Of a stretch of 64,000 nucleotides of DNA, positions 1 through 7,626 are shown piece after piece. The stretch's first letter is position 1; each line of letters begins with the position of its first letter. A program made the translations under genes and the position numbers. The notes beneath the pieces are model-generated. The model was not told the origin of the DNA. It ran no database searches and was given only the letters and a program-made list of their open reading frames with translations. Source of the stretch: an uncultured bacterium (GTDB lineage: Bacteria > Sysuimicrobiota > Sysuimicrobiia > Sysuimicrobiales > Sysuimicrobiaceae); NCBI GenBank assembly GCA_938028835.1, contig CALIMJ010000010.1, positions 62,001 through 126,000 on the forward strand, read 5' to 3'.

Positions 1-383
1 TGCGGGAGACGTCTCCGCGGCCGGTCGTGTTCCTCACCGCCTTCGGCGACCGCGGACTCCTGGAGGCCGCGGCGGCGGCGGGCGGCTTCGGGTACGTGGT
101 CAAGCCCGTGGTGGGGGCGGAGCTGCTGGCCGCGGTGGAGCTCGCGTGGGCCCGCTGGCGCGACCTGCAGGAAGCCCGCGAGGCTCTGGAGACCCGCAAG
201 CTGGTGGAGCGGGCGAAGGGCGTGCTCATGCGCCGCCTGGGCCTAGGCGAGGAGGAGGCGTACCGGTTGCTGCAGCGCCGCAGCCGCAACCTGAGGCGTC
301 CCATGCGGGAGGTCGCACAGGCCGTACTGGTGCACGAGGAAATTGTCTCCCAGTCTCCCAAACCGAAACCGAAAACCCGTTGA
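1..383 (+). CDS. ANTAR-domain response regulator (partial, 5' end outside window)
   Basis: The reading frame is already open at base 3, so the gene begins upstream of the window and the GTG at 27 is internal. The visible protein carries the end of a receiver domain: the beta-4 segment VFLTAF and the conserved lysine in VVKPV. A helical linker and a C-terminal ANTAR domain follow (KLVERAKGVLM, then the helices around EEEAYRLLQRRS and MREVAQAVL). ANTAR proteins (NasR, AmiR, EutV and ANTAR response regulators) bind RNA leaders and prevent intrinsic termination. The next genes are amt and glnA, each behind a leader with terminator hairpins, so these are the likely targets. The TGA stop lies inside the -35 hexamer of the amt promoter. 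The partner sensor kinase is not visible. The domain call is strong; the target assignment is inferred. Confidence 0.88.
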   Translation, partial: RETSPRPVVFLTAFGDRGLLEAAAAAGGFGYVVKPVVGAELLAAVELAWARWRDLQEAREALETRKLVERAKGVLMRRLGLGEEEAYRLLQRRSRNLRRPMREVAQAVLVHEEIVSQSPKPKPKTR

Positions 384-408
384 CATCCTCGGGGCGCGTT
401 GCTATGGT
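380..408 (+). promoter_or_regulatory. sigma-70-type promoter of amt
   Basis: TTGACA at 380-385, a 17-base spacer and TATGGT at 403-408. The -35 box overlaps the TGA stop of the ANTAR gene. The predicted transcription start near 415 puts about 100 nt of leader, including two terminator hairpins, ahead of the amt start codon. Confidence 0.75.
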
Positions 409-418
409 GTGAGCCGGG

Positions 419-459
419 CCGGGACGCCCGCAGGTTCGGACGTCCCGGTTTGTTTTTGT
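419..459 (+). terminator. amt leader terminator hairpin 1 (putative ANTAR-controlled attenuator)
   Basis: A perfect 8-bp stem (CCGGGACG 419-426 with CGTCCCGG 441-448) encloses a 14-nt loop. The loop can itself fold into CCG/CGG closing a six-base loop CAGGTT. The T-rich run at 449-459 makes this a classical intrinsic terminator placed about 5 nt after the predicted transcription start. Hexaloop hairpins are what ANTAR proteins bind, although the published A1/G4 loop rule is only half met here (G at position 4). Confidence 0.7.
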
Positions 460-474
460 CGCGACTTCGGGCCA

Positions 475-505
475 GGACGCCCTCCGGGGCGTCCTTTGGC
501 TTTTT
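475..505 (+). terminator. amt leader terminator hairpin 2
   Basis: An 8-bp stem (GGACGCCC 475-482 with GGGCGTCC 487-494) closes a TCCG tetraloop and is followed by a T-rich tract at 495-505. It ends 11 nt before the amt start and would stop transcription just ahead of the ribosome binding site. Its 5' arm is an exact copy of bases 422-429 inside hairpin 1, so 422-429 could instead pair with 487-494, giving mutually exclusive folds. Confidence 0.68.
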
Positions 506-516
506 CGGGAGGAGCG

Positions 517-1887
517 ATGCGGAAAGCCTGGACCCTGGCCGCAGTTCTGCCGCTGGCCTGTGCGCCCGCCGCGTGGGCGGCAGATCCTACGGGCACCACC
601 ACCTTCAAGGCCGACCCCCACTCAGCCGTGAACTTCACATGGACCCTGGTGGCTGCCTTCCTGGTGTTCTTCATGCAGGCCGGCTTCGCCCTGCTGGGCG
701 CGGGGTTGATCCGATCCAAGAACACCGTCAACTACCTGACGAAGAGCTACATGGACTTCAGCATCGCGGCCCTCAGCTACTGGGCGTTCGGGTTTGCCCT
801 CATGTTCGGAGGCAGCCAGCTCGCCAGCGGCCTGGAGCACGGGACGCCGTGGGTGGGTCTGTCGGGCTTCTTCCTGAGCGGCGCCGCTTACGACGTCACT
901 ACGGCCCTCTACTGGTTCTTCCAGATGGTGTTCGCGGCCACCGCCGCCACCATCGTGGCGGGGGCCATGGCGGAGCGCACCAAGATCCAGGCCTACCTGG
1001 CCTACAGCTTCCTGGTGAGCGCCCTGATCTACCCCATCTACGGCCACTGGGTGTGGGGCGGCGGCTGGCTGGCGAACCTCCCCTTCGGGGTCGGGGCGCG
1101 GGACTTCGCGGGCTCTGGGGTGGTCCACGCGGTGGGCGGACTGCTGGGCCTGGTGGGAGCCGCCATGGTGGGCCCGCGCATCGGGAAGTTCAACCCCGAC
1201 GGTTCCCCGAACCCCATCCCCGGCCACAACATGGCCTACGTGGTCACGGGGACCTTCATCCTGTTCTTCGGCTGGTTCGGGTTCAACCCCGGCAGCACCC
1301 TGGCCGCCACCGACCTGCGGATCTCCGTGGTGGCGGTGAACACCTTCCTCGCGGGCGCCGCCGGGGGCGTGGTGGCCCTGTACGCGACCCTGGCCCGCAC
1401 GGGCAAGGCGGATGTCGCCATGGCCTGCAACGGCGCCCTGGCGGGCCTCGTGGGCATCACCGCGCCGTGCGCGTACGTGCCCACGTGGGCGGCGGTGGTC
1501 ATCGGCGGGGTAGCCGCCCTGGTGATGATGTGGAGCCTCGGGTTCGTGGAGCGGGTCCTCAAGGTGGACGACCCGGTGGGCGCGGTGTCGGTGCACGCCG
1601 CGGGGGGCCTGTGGGGGCTGTTGGCCGTGGGGATCTTCGCGGACGGAACGTACGGGAACGTGCGTGGCCTGATCGTGGGTGAGACCGGCCAGCTGGTGGC
1701 CCAGCTCATCAGCATGGGGGTGGTTACCCTCTGGACCCTCCTCACAGGATATGTGATGTTTGCCCTGATCCGGGCCACCATCGGCCTACGGGCGTCGCGG
1801 GAGGAGGAGCTACAGGGCCTGGACATCCCCGAGCACGGCACACCGGCCTACGCCCCCGAGCCCGTACTGGCCGGCGCCGGGCTGTAG
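517..1887 (+). CDS. amt: Ammonium transporter Amt/AmtB
   Basis: A 456-residue protein with an N-terminal signal peptide ending near residue 21 (APAAWA) and about eleven membrane segments of the Amt/Mep/Rh family. It shows the family landmarks: the AGFALLGAGLIRSKN segment near the start, the conserved FNPGST region, HAVGG in the middle and HAAGGLWG near the end. These include the twin pore histidines in the two HA-GG elements. Amt conducts ammonium/ammonia across the cytoplasmic membrane. I chose the ATG at 517 because GGGAGG precedes it and the product then starts with a signal peptide; a longer frame from 343 runs through the promoter and both leader terminators. It sits between an ANTAR regulator and glnA. 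A PII (glnK) gene, often paired with amt, is not visible. Confidence 0.96.
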   Translation: MRKAWTLAAVLPLACAPAAWAADPTGTTTFKADPHSAVNFTWTLVAAFLVFFMQAGFALLGAGLIRSKNTVNYLTKSYMDFSIAALSYWAFGFALMFGGSQLASGLEHGTPWVGLSGFFLSGAAYDVTTALYWFFQMVFAATAATIVAGAMAERTKIQAYLAYSFLVSALIYPIYGHWVWGGGWLANLPFGVGARDFAGSGVVHAVGGLLGLVGAAMVGPRIGKFNPDGSPNPIPGHNMAYVVTGTFILFFGWFGFNPGSTLAATDLRISVVAVNTFLAGAAGGVVALYATLARTGKADVAMACNGALAGLVGITAPCAYVPTWAAVVIGGVAALVMMWSLGFVERVLKVDDPVGAVSVHAAGGLWGLLAVGIFADGTYGNVRGLIVGETGQLVAQLISMGVVTLWTLLTGYVMFALIRATIGLRASREEELQGLDIPEHGTPAYAPEPVLAGAGL

Positions 1888-1929
1888 CCCTGGACACCGG
1901 AAACGCGCGACGGAAAGGAGGTCGGACCT

Positions 1930-2037
1930 GTGGAAGCGTGGATTGCGGTCGGTTCGTTCGTGGTGTTGTTCTGCGCATGGGTAGTACTCCCCAGTCGTTT
2001 GCTGCGGCGGGCGGAGCGGGCCGACGAGGAGGTTTGA
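1930..2037 (+). CDS. Small single-span membrane protein, 35 aa
   Basis: This short frame starts with GTG at 1930, 7 bases after a strong AAAGGAGG, and ends at TGA 2035-2037. Its predicted product begins MEAWIAVGSFVVLFCAW, one hydrophobic helix of about 18 residues, followed by a basic segment (SRLLRRAER) and an acidic end (ADEEV). That is the look of a one-pass protein with its C-terminus in the cytoplasm. It lies 42 bp after amt, and its stop overlaps the TTGACA of the glnA promoter. The spacing suggests co-transcription with amt. I know no named family for it. The ribosome binding site and protein-like composition support it; expression is unproven. Confidence 0.55.
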   Translation: MEAWIAVGSFVVLFCAWVVLPSRLLRRAERADEEV

Positions 2038-2062
2038 CAGCCCGCCCCGGCTGTGGTATAAG
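2034..2062 (+). promoter_or_regulatory. sigma-70-type promoter of glnA
   Basis: TTGACA at 2034-2039, a 17-base spacer and TATAAG at 2057-2062. The -35 box overlaps the TGA of the small upstream ORF, the same arrangement as at the amt promoter. The predicted start near 2069 gives a leader of about 120 nt containing a terminator. Confidence 0.78.
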
Positions 2063-2096
2063 GGTCGCAAACGGAATCAGCGAACGTGCGGGCCTC

Positions 2097-2136
2097 GACG
2101 CCCCGCGCCTTCCGGCGCCGGGGCGTCTTTGTGTTT
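2097..2136 (+). terminator. glnA leader terminator (putative attenuator)
   Basis: A long GC-rich hairpin: GACGCCCC (2097-2104) pairs with GGGGCGTC (2120-2127), extended inside by GCGCC/GGCGC around a TTCC loop. TTTGTGTTT follows at 2128-2136. It lies within the glnA leader, 51 nt before the start codon. Upstream CGAACG (2081-2086) could pair with CGTTCG (2152-2157) as an alternative fold. With the ANTAR gene two genes upstream, regulated antitermination is the simplest explanation. Confidence 0.65.
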
Positions 2137-2187
2137 CCGCCAAGCTTCCGGCGTTCGTGCGAAACCAACGGACGGGAGGTGCGACAG

Positions 2188-3627
2188 ATGGTTCCCAGGA
2201 CGCCCAGCGACGTGCTGGCCCTGATCAAAGACCAGGGGATCCAGATCGTGGACCTGCGGTTCACCGACCTACCGGGGACGTGGCAGCACGCCTCCGTGCC
2301 CGCCTCCCAGGTGGACCTGTCCACCTTCACGAAGGGGATCGGGTTCGACGGCAGCAGCATCCGGGGCTTCCAGGCCATCCAGGAGAGTGACATGCTGCTG
2401 CTGCCCGACCCCAATACCGCCTTCGTGGACCCCTTCCTGCAAATCCCGACCCTCGTCATGATCTGCGACGTGGTGGATCCCGAGACCCGGGCACCGTACT
2501 CCCGAGACCCCCGGTACGTGGCCCGCAAGGCCGAGGCCTACCTGAAGGAGACGGGGATCGCGGAGGTGAGCTTCTGGGGGCCGGAGATCGAGTTCTTCAT
2601 CTTCGACCACGTGACCTATGAGGTGGCACCCCACCGGTCGGGGTACTGCATCGACAGCCGGGAGGGCATCTGGAACAGCGGCAACGGGGAGGGAAAGAAC
2701 CTCGGCTACAAGATCCGGCCCAAGGAGGGCTACTTTCCCGCCCCGCCCAGCGACACCTTCCAGGACATCCGCAGCGAGGCAGCGCTGATCCTGGAGCAGA
2801 TCGGTATCCCCGTGGAGATGCACCACCACGAGGTGGCGACCGCGGGCCAGGCGGAGGTGGACATGGAGCGTGACACCCTGGTCCGCATGGCAGACAAGGT
2901 GATGGTGTACAAGTACGTCATGCGTAACGTGGCCCGCCGCCACGGCTGCACGGTGACCTTCATGCCGAAACCCCTCTTTGGGGACAACGGGAACGGCATG
3001 CACACCCACCAGAGCCTATGGAAGGACGGCCGGAACCTGTTCTACGGGGAGGGGGGCTACGCGGAGCTGAGCCCCCTCGCTCTCCACTACGTGGCGGGCC
3101 TGCTCACCCACGTGGACGCCCTGCTCGGTCTCACCAGCCCCACCACCAACTCCTACAAGCGGTTGGTGCCCCACTACGAGGCGCCCGTGAACGTGGCGTT
3201 CAGCAAGCGCAACCGCAGCGCCTGCGTTCGGATCCCCATGTACTACTCCGGCGCGGGGTCCGCCGCCAGCAAGCGCATCGAGTTCCGACCGCCGGACCCC
3301 AGCTGCAACCCGTACCTAGCGTTTGCAGCCATGCTCATGGCCGGTCTGGACGGCGTGCGCCGCAGGCTGGACGCCTCTCCCTTCGGCCCCCTGGACGTGA
3401 ACACGTACGAGCTCCCGCCCGAGGAAGCGGCGAAGGTGAAGAGCGTGCCCGGGTCGCTGGCCGCGGTACTGGACGCGCTGGAGGCGGACTGCGAGTTCCT
3501 TCTGGAGGGCGACGTGTTCACCCGGGATCTGTTGGACGCGTGGATCGCGCTCAAGCGGGACCGAGAGCTGCACGAGGTGAACATCCGGCCCCACCCCTAC
3601 GAGTTTTACCTCTACTTCGACGTTTAG
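2188..3627 (+). CDS. glnA: Glutamine synthetase, type I
   Basis: A 479-residue type I glutamine synthetase, which makes glutamine from glutamate, ammonia and ATP in the cytoplasm. The beta-grasp N-domain begins near VLALIKDQGIQIVDLRFTD and reaches the D-x-S loop at GFDGSSIRGF. The catalytic domain holds the metal-binding EIEFFIFD segment, the HHEVATAGQAEVD metal/glutamate region, the MPKPLFGDNGNGMH nucleotide-binding stretch, NRSACVRIP and the EFRPPDPSCNPYLAFAAML signature. The ATG at 2188 follows GGGAGGT at 2174-2180; the longer frame from 2086 would translate through the leader terminator and is rejected. I do not see a clear adenylylation tyrosine motif. It pairs functionally with amt, importing and fixing ammonium. 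Confidence 0.97.
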   Translation: MVPRTPSDVLALIKDQGIQIVDLRFTDLPGTWQHASVPASQVDLSTFTKGIGFDGSSIRGFQAIQESDMLLLPDPNTAFVDPFLQIPTLVMICDVVDPETRAPYSRDPRYVARKAEAYLKETGIAEVSFWGPEIEFFIFDHVTYEVAPHRSGYCIDSREGIWNSGNGEGKNLGYKIRPKEGYFPAPPSDTFQDIRSEAALILEQIGIPVEMHHHEVATAGQAEVDMERDTLVRMADKVMVYKYVMRNVARRHGCTVTFMPKPLFGDNGNGMHTHQSLWKDGRNLFYGEGGYAELSPLALHYVAGLLTHVDALLGLTSPTTNSYKRLVPHYEAPVNVAFSKRNRSACVRIPMYYSGAGSAASKRIEFRPPDPSCNPYLAFAAMLMAGLDGVRRRLDASPFGPLDVNTYELPPEEAAKVKSVPGSLAAVLDALEADCEFLLEGDVFTRDLLDAWIALKRDRELHEVNIRPHPYEFYLYFDV

Positions 3628-3646
3628 GGCTTGGCAGCCTGAGCTG

Positions 3647-3683
3647 GACGCGGACGTGGGGGCTCAGCCCCCGCGTCCGCGTC
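3647..3683. terminator. Strong palindromic hairpin after glnA
   Basis: A near-continuous 17-bp stem: a 10-bp perfect outer arm (GACGCGGACG with CGTCCGCGTC), a T-G wobble, then GGGGGC/GCCCCC around a TCA triloop. It starts 20 nt after the glnA stop. No T tract follows on either strand, so it may act as a Rho-independent-like block or a 3'-end stabiliser rather than a classical terminator. The remaining sequence to 3811 shows nothing further. Confidence 0.45.
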
Positions 3684-3811
3684 TGCAGCGGCCCGCCTCG
3701 CCTGGGTCGCGTCCTCGTCGAGGAGCACGGACCTCGGCCGGTGGTGGGGGAAGTGGCGCGCTCACACCCTAGCGTCCAGCCCGACACCTCCGTTCGGCAC
3801 CCGCGTGTGCA

Positions 3812-4222
3812 CTAGGCGCCCGCCATGCGCAGCAGGCGGCGCCACGATTTCTCATCTACCGGGACCACGGACAGCCGAGGCTGCCGCACCAGGGCGAGAT
3901 GGGACAAGGCAGGGTCCGCCTTGATCTGCGCCAGGGTGACGGGGCGGGGCAGCGGTTGGACCGCCCGCACCTCCACCACCAGCCGCCTGCCGGACGGGTC
4001 CGTGGGGTCCGGGTACGCCTCCCGGACTACCTCCACGACGCCCACCGCGCGCCGCTCCTCCCCCGTGTGGTAAAAGAGTGCCAGGTCGCCCCGCCGCATG
4101 GCCCGCAGGTTCCGGACCGCCTGCGGGTTCGCAACCCCATCCCACACGTCCGTCCCGGCGCGCACCTGATCGTCCCAGGACCACTCCTCGGGCTCGCTCT
4201 TCAGGATCCAGTAACCCACCAC
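3812..4222 (-). CDS. EVE-domain protein (PUA-like fold)
   Basis: A 136-residue protein matching the EVE family (THYN1/YdcA-like) over its whole length. It starts with YWILKSEPEEWSWDDQ, has VWDGVANPQAVRNLRAMRRGDLALFYHTG, then a strand-rich centre and a C-terminal SVVPVDEKSW. EVE domains share the PUA-like fold, bind modified nucleobases, and often occur as small stand-alone cytoplasmic proteins; the substrate here is unknown. It starts with GTG at 4222 behind GGAGGGG. It is transcribed alone, divergently from mfd and convergently to glnA, with the 3647-3683 hairpin between. The family call is strong; the cellular role is not established. Confidence 0.85.
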   Translation of the reverse strand: MVGYWILKSEPEEWSWDDQVRAGTDVWDGVANPQAVRNLRAMRRGDLALFYHTGEERRAVGVVEVVREAYPDPTDPSGRRLVVEVRAVQPLPRPVTLAQIKADPALSHLALVRQPRLSVVPVDEKSWRRLLRMAGA

Positions 4223-4303
4223 GACCCCTCCGGTACCAGGCCTGCGGGCTCCATGCTACCATGGCGGCGGTCTCCTGCCGGAAGGTCTTAAGGTGAGGTC
4301 GCG

Positions 4304-7300
4304 TTGTCGCTCGAGGGCCTGCTGCAGCTGACCCGGTACTGGCCGCGGCTGCGCGAGCTGCGGGACGCCGTGTCCCGGGCGCCGGCCCGTGCGTGGGCCC
4401 TCGTGCCCGCCCAGGGGGCGAAGAGCCTTCTCTTGGCGGATCTGCTGGTCTGGGGGCCGCCGCGGCCAGCCCTGGTCCTTGTGCCCGGCCGGGACGCGGC
4501 GGAGTCGTTGCAGGAAGACCTGTCCGCCTTGGCGCCTGGCCTACGGGACCGCCTGCGCTTCCTGCCGCCCTTGGAAGTGTTGCCCCACGACCCCTTGCCC
4601 CCCGCCCCGGAGGTGGTGGGCGAACGGCTGCGGGCTCTGGCCGACCTGGCCAGCGGGCTACCCGTCATCGTCGTGGCCCCGGTGGCTGCTGCCTGCCGTC
4701 CCGTGCCGGCCGTGTCCACGCTCGGGTCCGTGCGAAGGCTGGTTCGGGTAGGCCAGGAAGTCCCCCTGGAGGACGTCGTCCGCCACCTGCAGCAGGGGGG
4801 CTACCAGCGCGTGGACCTGGTGCAGACCCGCGGGACCTACGCGGTCCGCGGCGGCATCGTGGACGTCTTCCCGCCCGACTCCGAACGGCCGTGGAGGCTG
4901 GAGTGGTTCGGCGATGTGGTGGACTCTATCCGCCGCTTTGACCCGGAGACCCAACGCTCGGAGGCGAAGGAGGATTGCGCGGAGCTGCCGCTGGCGTCCG
5001 AGCCGGAGGGGAATGCTTTACTGGTGGACCTGTTTCCCCCGCAGGCTCTGGTGGTGCTGGACGAGCCTGCGGAGCTGGAGGCTCAGGCCCGGTCTGTATA
5101 CCGGGCTGCCCGGGAAGCGGAGGGCCAACACCAGGCCAGGCCAGCGTACGTGCCGTGGGAAGCGGTGCTGGCCGCCGCACAAAGGCAGTGTCTGGTGGCC
5201 CTCAGCGTCCACCACGACGCCCCGGAGGGCTGGCAGGGCTTTGAGGTCCCCGTACAGCCGGTGGAGGCGTTCGCGGGCCAGACGGCCTTCCTGGCCGACC
5301 TGGTGCGGCGGTGGCTGGGCTCCGGCCAGCGGGTGGTACTGCTCAGCTCCCAGGCGGGCCGGCTGAACGAAATCCTGGCGGACCACGGGGTCCCTGCGGA
5401 CCTATCTCCCCGCCTTGAGAAGCCACCCGCGGCCGGGCTCGCGGTGTCGGTACCCGGCGGCCTGTCCCGCGGCTTCCGGATCCCGGAGCTGCAACTGGTG
5501 GTGGTCACCGACGCCGAGGTGCTGGGCTGGAAGCGCCGCCGCCGTCGGCTCCGGGTGGCGAAGGAGGGGGCCGTCGTCCGGTCGTGGTCGGAGCTCGAAC
5601 CTGGAGACCTGGTGGTGCACCTGCACCACGGGATCGGGCGGTACCGGGGCGTGGTCCGCAAGGCGGTCGCGGGGGCGGAGCGTGACTACCTGCACCTGGA
5701 GTACGCGGAAGGCGACGCGCTGTTCGTCCCCACGGACCAGATCCACCTGGTCCAGCGCTACGTGGGCGTGGAGGGTCACACGCCACGCATCCACCGGCTG
5801 GGAACGGCGGATTGGGAGCGCGAGAAGCGCCGGGTCCGGGAAGCCACCCAGGAGGTGGCGCGGGAGCTGCTGGAGCTGTACGCCCGCCGGGAGGCCGCCC
5901 GCGGCTTCGCCTTCTCCCCGGACACCCCGTGGCAGCGCGAGCTGGAGGCCTCCTTCGAGTTCGAGGAGACCCCGGACCAGTGGAAGGCCATCGAGGATGT
6001 GAAGAGGGATATGGAGTCCCCCCGGCCCATGGACCGGCTGGTGGCGGGGGACGTCGGGTACGGGAAGACGGAGGTGGCGATCCGCGCCGCCTTCAAGGCG
6101 GTGATGGATGGCAAGCAGGTGGCGGTGCTGGTCCCCACCACCCTCCTGGCGCAGCAGCACTGGCAGGTGTTCCGCGCCCGCTTCGCGGCGTTCCCCGTGC
6201 GGGTGGAGATGGTCAGCCGCTTCCGCTCTCCTCGGGAGGTGCGGCGCGTGCTGGAGGACCTGGCCGCGGGTACGGTAGACGTGGTGATCGGCACCCACCG
6301 CCTGCTGCAGAAGGACGTGCGCTTCAAGGACCTGGGGCTGGTAATCATCGACGAGGAGCAGCGGTTCGGGGTCCTGCACAAGGAGCGCCTCAAGCAGCTG
6401 CGCGCCTCCGTCGACGTCCTCACCCTGACTGCCACCCCCATCCCCCGTACCCTCCACATGTCCCTGGTGGGCCTCCGGGACATGTCCCTGATGGAAACAC
6501 CCCCTGACGCCCGCCAGCCCATCCGGACCACGGTGGCGGAGTGGAGTGAGACTCTCGTGCAGGAGGCCATCCGCCGGGAGTTGGCGCGCGGGGGGCAGGT
6601 GTACGTGGTGCACAACCGGGTCAGTACCATCGAGCGCGCGGCCCGGCGCGTGCAGGCCCTGGTGCCCGAGGCTCGGGTGGCGGTGGCCCACGGCCAGATG
6701 CCGGAGTCCCAGCTGGAGCGGGTGATGCTGGACTTCGTGGCCGGCCGCTACGACGTGCTGGTGTCCACCACCATTGTGGAGATCGGGCTGGACATCCCCC
6801 GGGTGAACACCATCCTCGTGGAGGACGCCCACACCCTCGGGCTGGCGCAGCTGTACCAGCTCCGCGGGCGGGTGGGCCGGGCGGACCAGCAGGCCTACGC
6901 GTACCTCCTGTACCCGAAGGGCGCGCAACTGGGAGAAGAGGCCAAGGCGCGGCTGGAGGCGCTGAGGGAGTTCGTAGCCCTGGGCAGCGGCATCCGGCTG
7001 GCCATGCGGGACCTGGAGATCCGCGGGGCCGGTAACCTCCTGGGTCCCGAACAGCACGGCCACATGGCTGCGGTGGGCTTCGACCTCTACACCCGGCTAC
7101 TGGACGAAGCCATCCGCCGCCTGCGGGGCGAGTTCGTGGAGGAAGCACCGGACCCCGTGGTGGAGCTGCGGCTGTCCGCCTACCTCCCGGAGAGCTACGT
7201 GCCCCAGGAGCGCGAGCGCCTGGCCGCGTACCGGAGGCTGGCCACCGCCCGCAGCCCGCAGGAAGTGGTGGCCGTGGAGGAGGAGCTGCGGGACCGGTAC

Positions 7301-7609
7301 GGACCCCTACCGGAGCCCGCCCGGAACCTGGTGCAGGTGGCGGTGCTGCGGGAGATGGCTCGTGGCCTGGGGGTTTCCGCTCTCGTGCGGGAGAGCCGTG
7401 GCGTCCTGGTGCGGGTCCGCGACCGCGTGCCGCCCCGGGAGGTCCGGTGGCTGGCGCTGGAGTACCGGGGCCGCGTGCAGGGAGTACCGGAGGGCCTGCT
7501 GGTGTACGCCGAAACCGCGGACGACGCCCGGGTCCTCCACCTGTTGAGGGACGTGCTGGACAGCTGGGCGGCTTTGCGGCACAGGAGGCCGCAGCCGGTG
7601 ACGGCGTAG
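4304..7609 (+). CDS. mfd: Transcription-repair coupling factor Mfd
   Basis: A 1101-residue Mfd, slightly shorter than the usual ~1150. It binds RNA polymerase stalled at lesions, translocates on DNA to remove it and recruits UvrA. The N-terminal third is UvrB-like (GAKSLLLADLLVWG, then DVFPPDSERPWRLEWFGD). The RNA polymerase-interaction domain contains GDLVVHLHHGIGRYRG near residue 430. The translocase has Walker A GDVGYGKTEVA near 582, IIDEEQRFG near 680, TATPIPRT, and the motif VI region LRGRVGRADQQAYAY. The C-terminal regulatory D7 domain contains the ELRLSAYLPESY segment. TTG at 4304 is preceded by AAGGTGAGG. It heads a same-strand series with the foldase, mazG and the S4 protein, as in Bacillus. 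Confidence 0.97.
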   Translation: MSLEGLLQLTRYWPRLRELRDAVSRAPARAWALVPAQGAKSLLLADLLVWGPPRPALVLVPGRDAAESLQEDLSALAPGLRDRLRFLPPLEVLPHDPLPPAPEVVGERLRALADLASGLPVIVVAPVAAACRPVPAVSTLGSVRRLVRVGQEVPLEDVVRHLQQGGYQRVDLVQTRGTYAVRGGIVDVFPPDSERPWRLEWFGDVVDSIRRFDPETQRSEAKEDCAELPLASEPEGNALLVDLFPPQALVVLDEPAELEAQARSVYRAAREAEGQHQARPAYVPWEAVLAAAQRQCLVALSVHHDAPEGWQGFEVPVQPVEAFAGQTAFLADLVRRWLGSGQRVVLLSSQAGRLNEILADHGVPADLSPRLEKPPAAGLAVSVPGGLSRGFRIPELQLVVVTDAEVLGWKRRRRRLRVAKEGAVVRSWSELEPGDLVVHLHHGIGRYRGVVRKAVAGAERDYLHLEYAEGDALFVPTDQIHLVQRYVGVEGHTPRIHRLGTADWEREKRRVREATQEVARELLELYARREAARGFAFSPDTPWQRELEASFEFEETPDQWKAIEDVKRDMESPRPMDRLVAGDVGYGKTEVAIRAAFKAVMDGKQVAVLVPTTLLAQQHWQVFRARFAAFPVRVEMVSRFRSPREVRRVLEDLAAGTVDVVIGTHRLLQKDVRFKDLGLVIIDEEQRFGVLHKERLKQLRASVDVLTLTATPIPRTLHMSLVGLRDMSLMETPPDARQPIRTTVAEWSETLVQEAIRRELARGGQVYVVHNRVSTIERAARRVQALVPEARVAVAHGQMPESQLERVMLDFVAGRYDVLVSTTIVEIGLDIPRVNTILVEDAHTLGLAQLYQLRGRVGRADQQAYAYLLYPKGAQLGEEAKARLEALREFVALGSGIRLAMRDLEIRGAGNLLGPEQHGHMAAVGFDLYTRLLDEAIRRLRGEFVEEAPDPVVELRLSAYLPESYVPQERERLAAYRRLATARSPQEVVAVEEELRDRYGPLPEPARNLVQVAVLREMARGLGVSALVRESRGVLVRVRDRVPPREVRWLALEYRGRVQGVPEGLLVYAETADDARVLHLLRDVLDSWAALRHRRPQPVTA

Positions 7610-7626
7610 GTCGGGAGGGCTGAATC

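Noticed and set aside
2086-2187. Earlier ATG for glnA at 2086
   Set aside because: It would place the leader terminator inside the coding region and adds 34 residues absent from the family; ATG 2188 has a good ribosome site.
2063-2187. Glutamine riboswitch in the glnA leader
   Set aside because: I see only a terminator hairpin and a possible alternative helix, not the conserved riboswitch core.
5402-7063. 553-codon minus-strand frame inside mfd
   Set aside because: Fully inside mfd with no motif; the mfd frame carries all helicase motifs.
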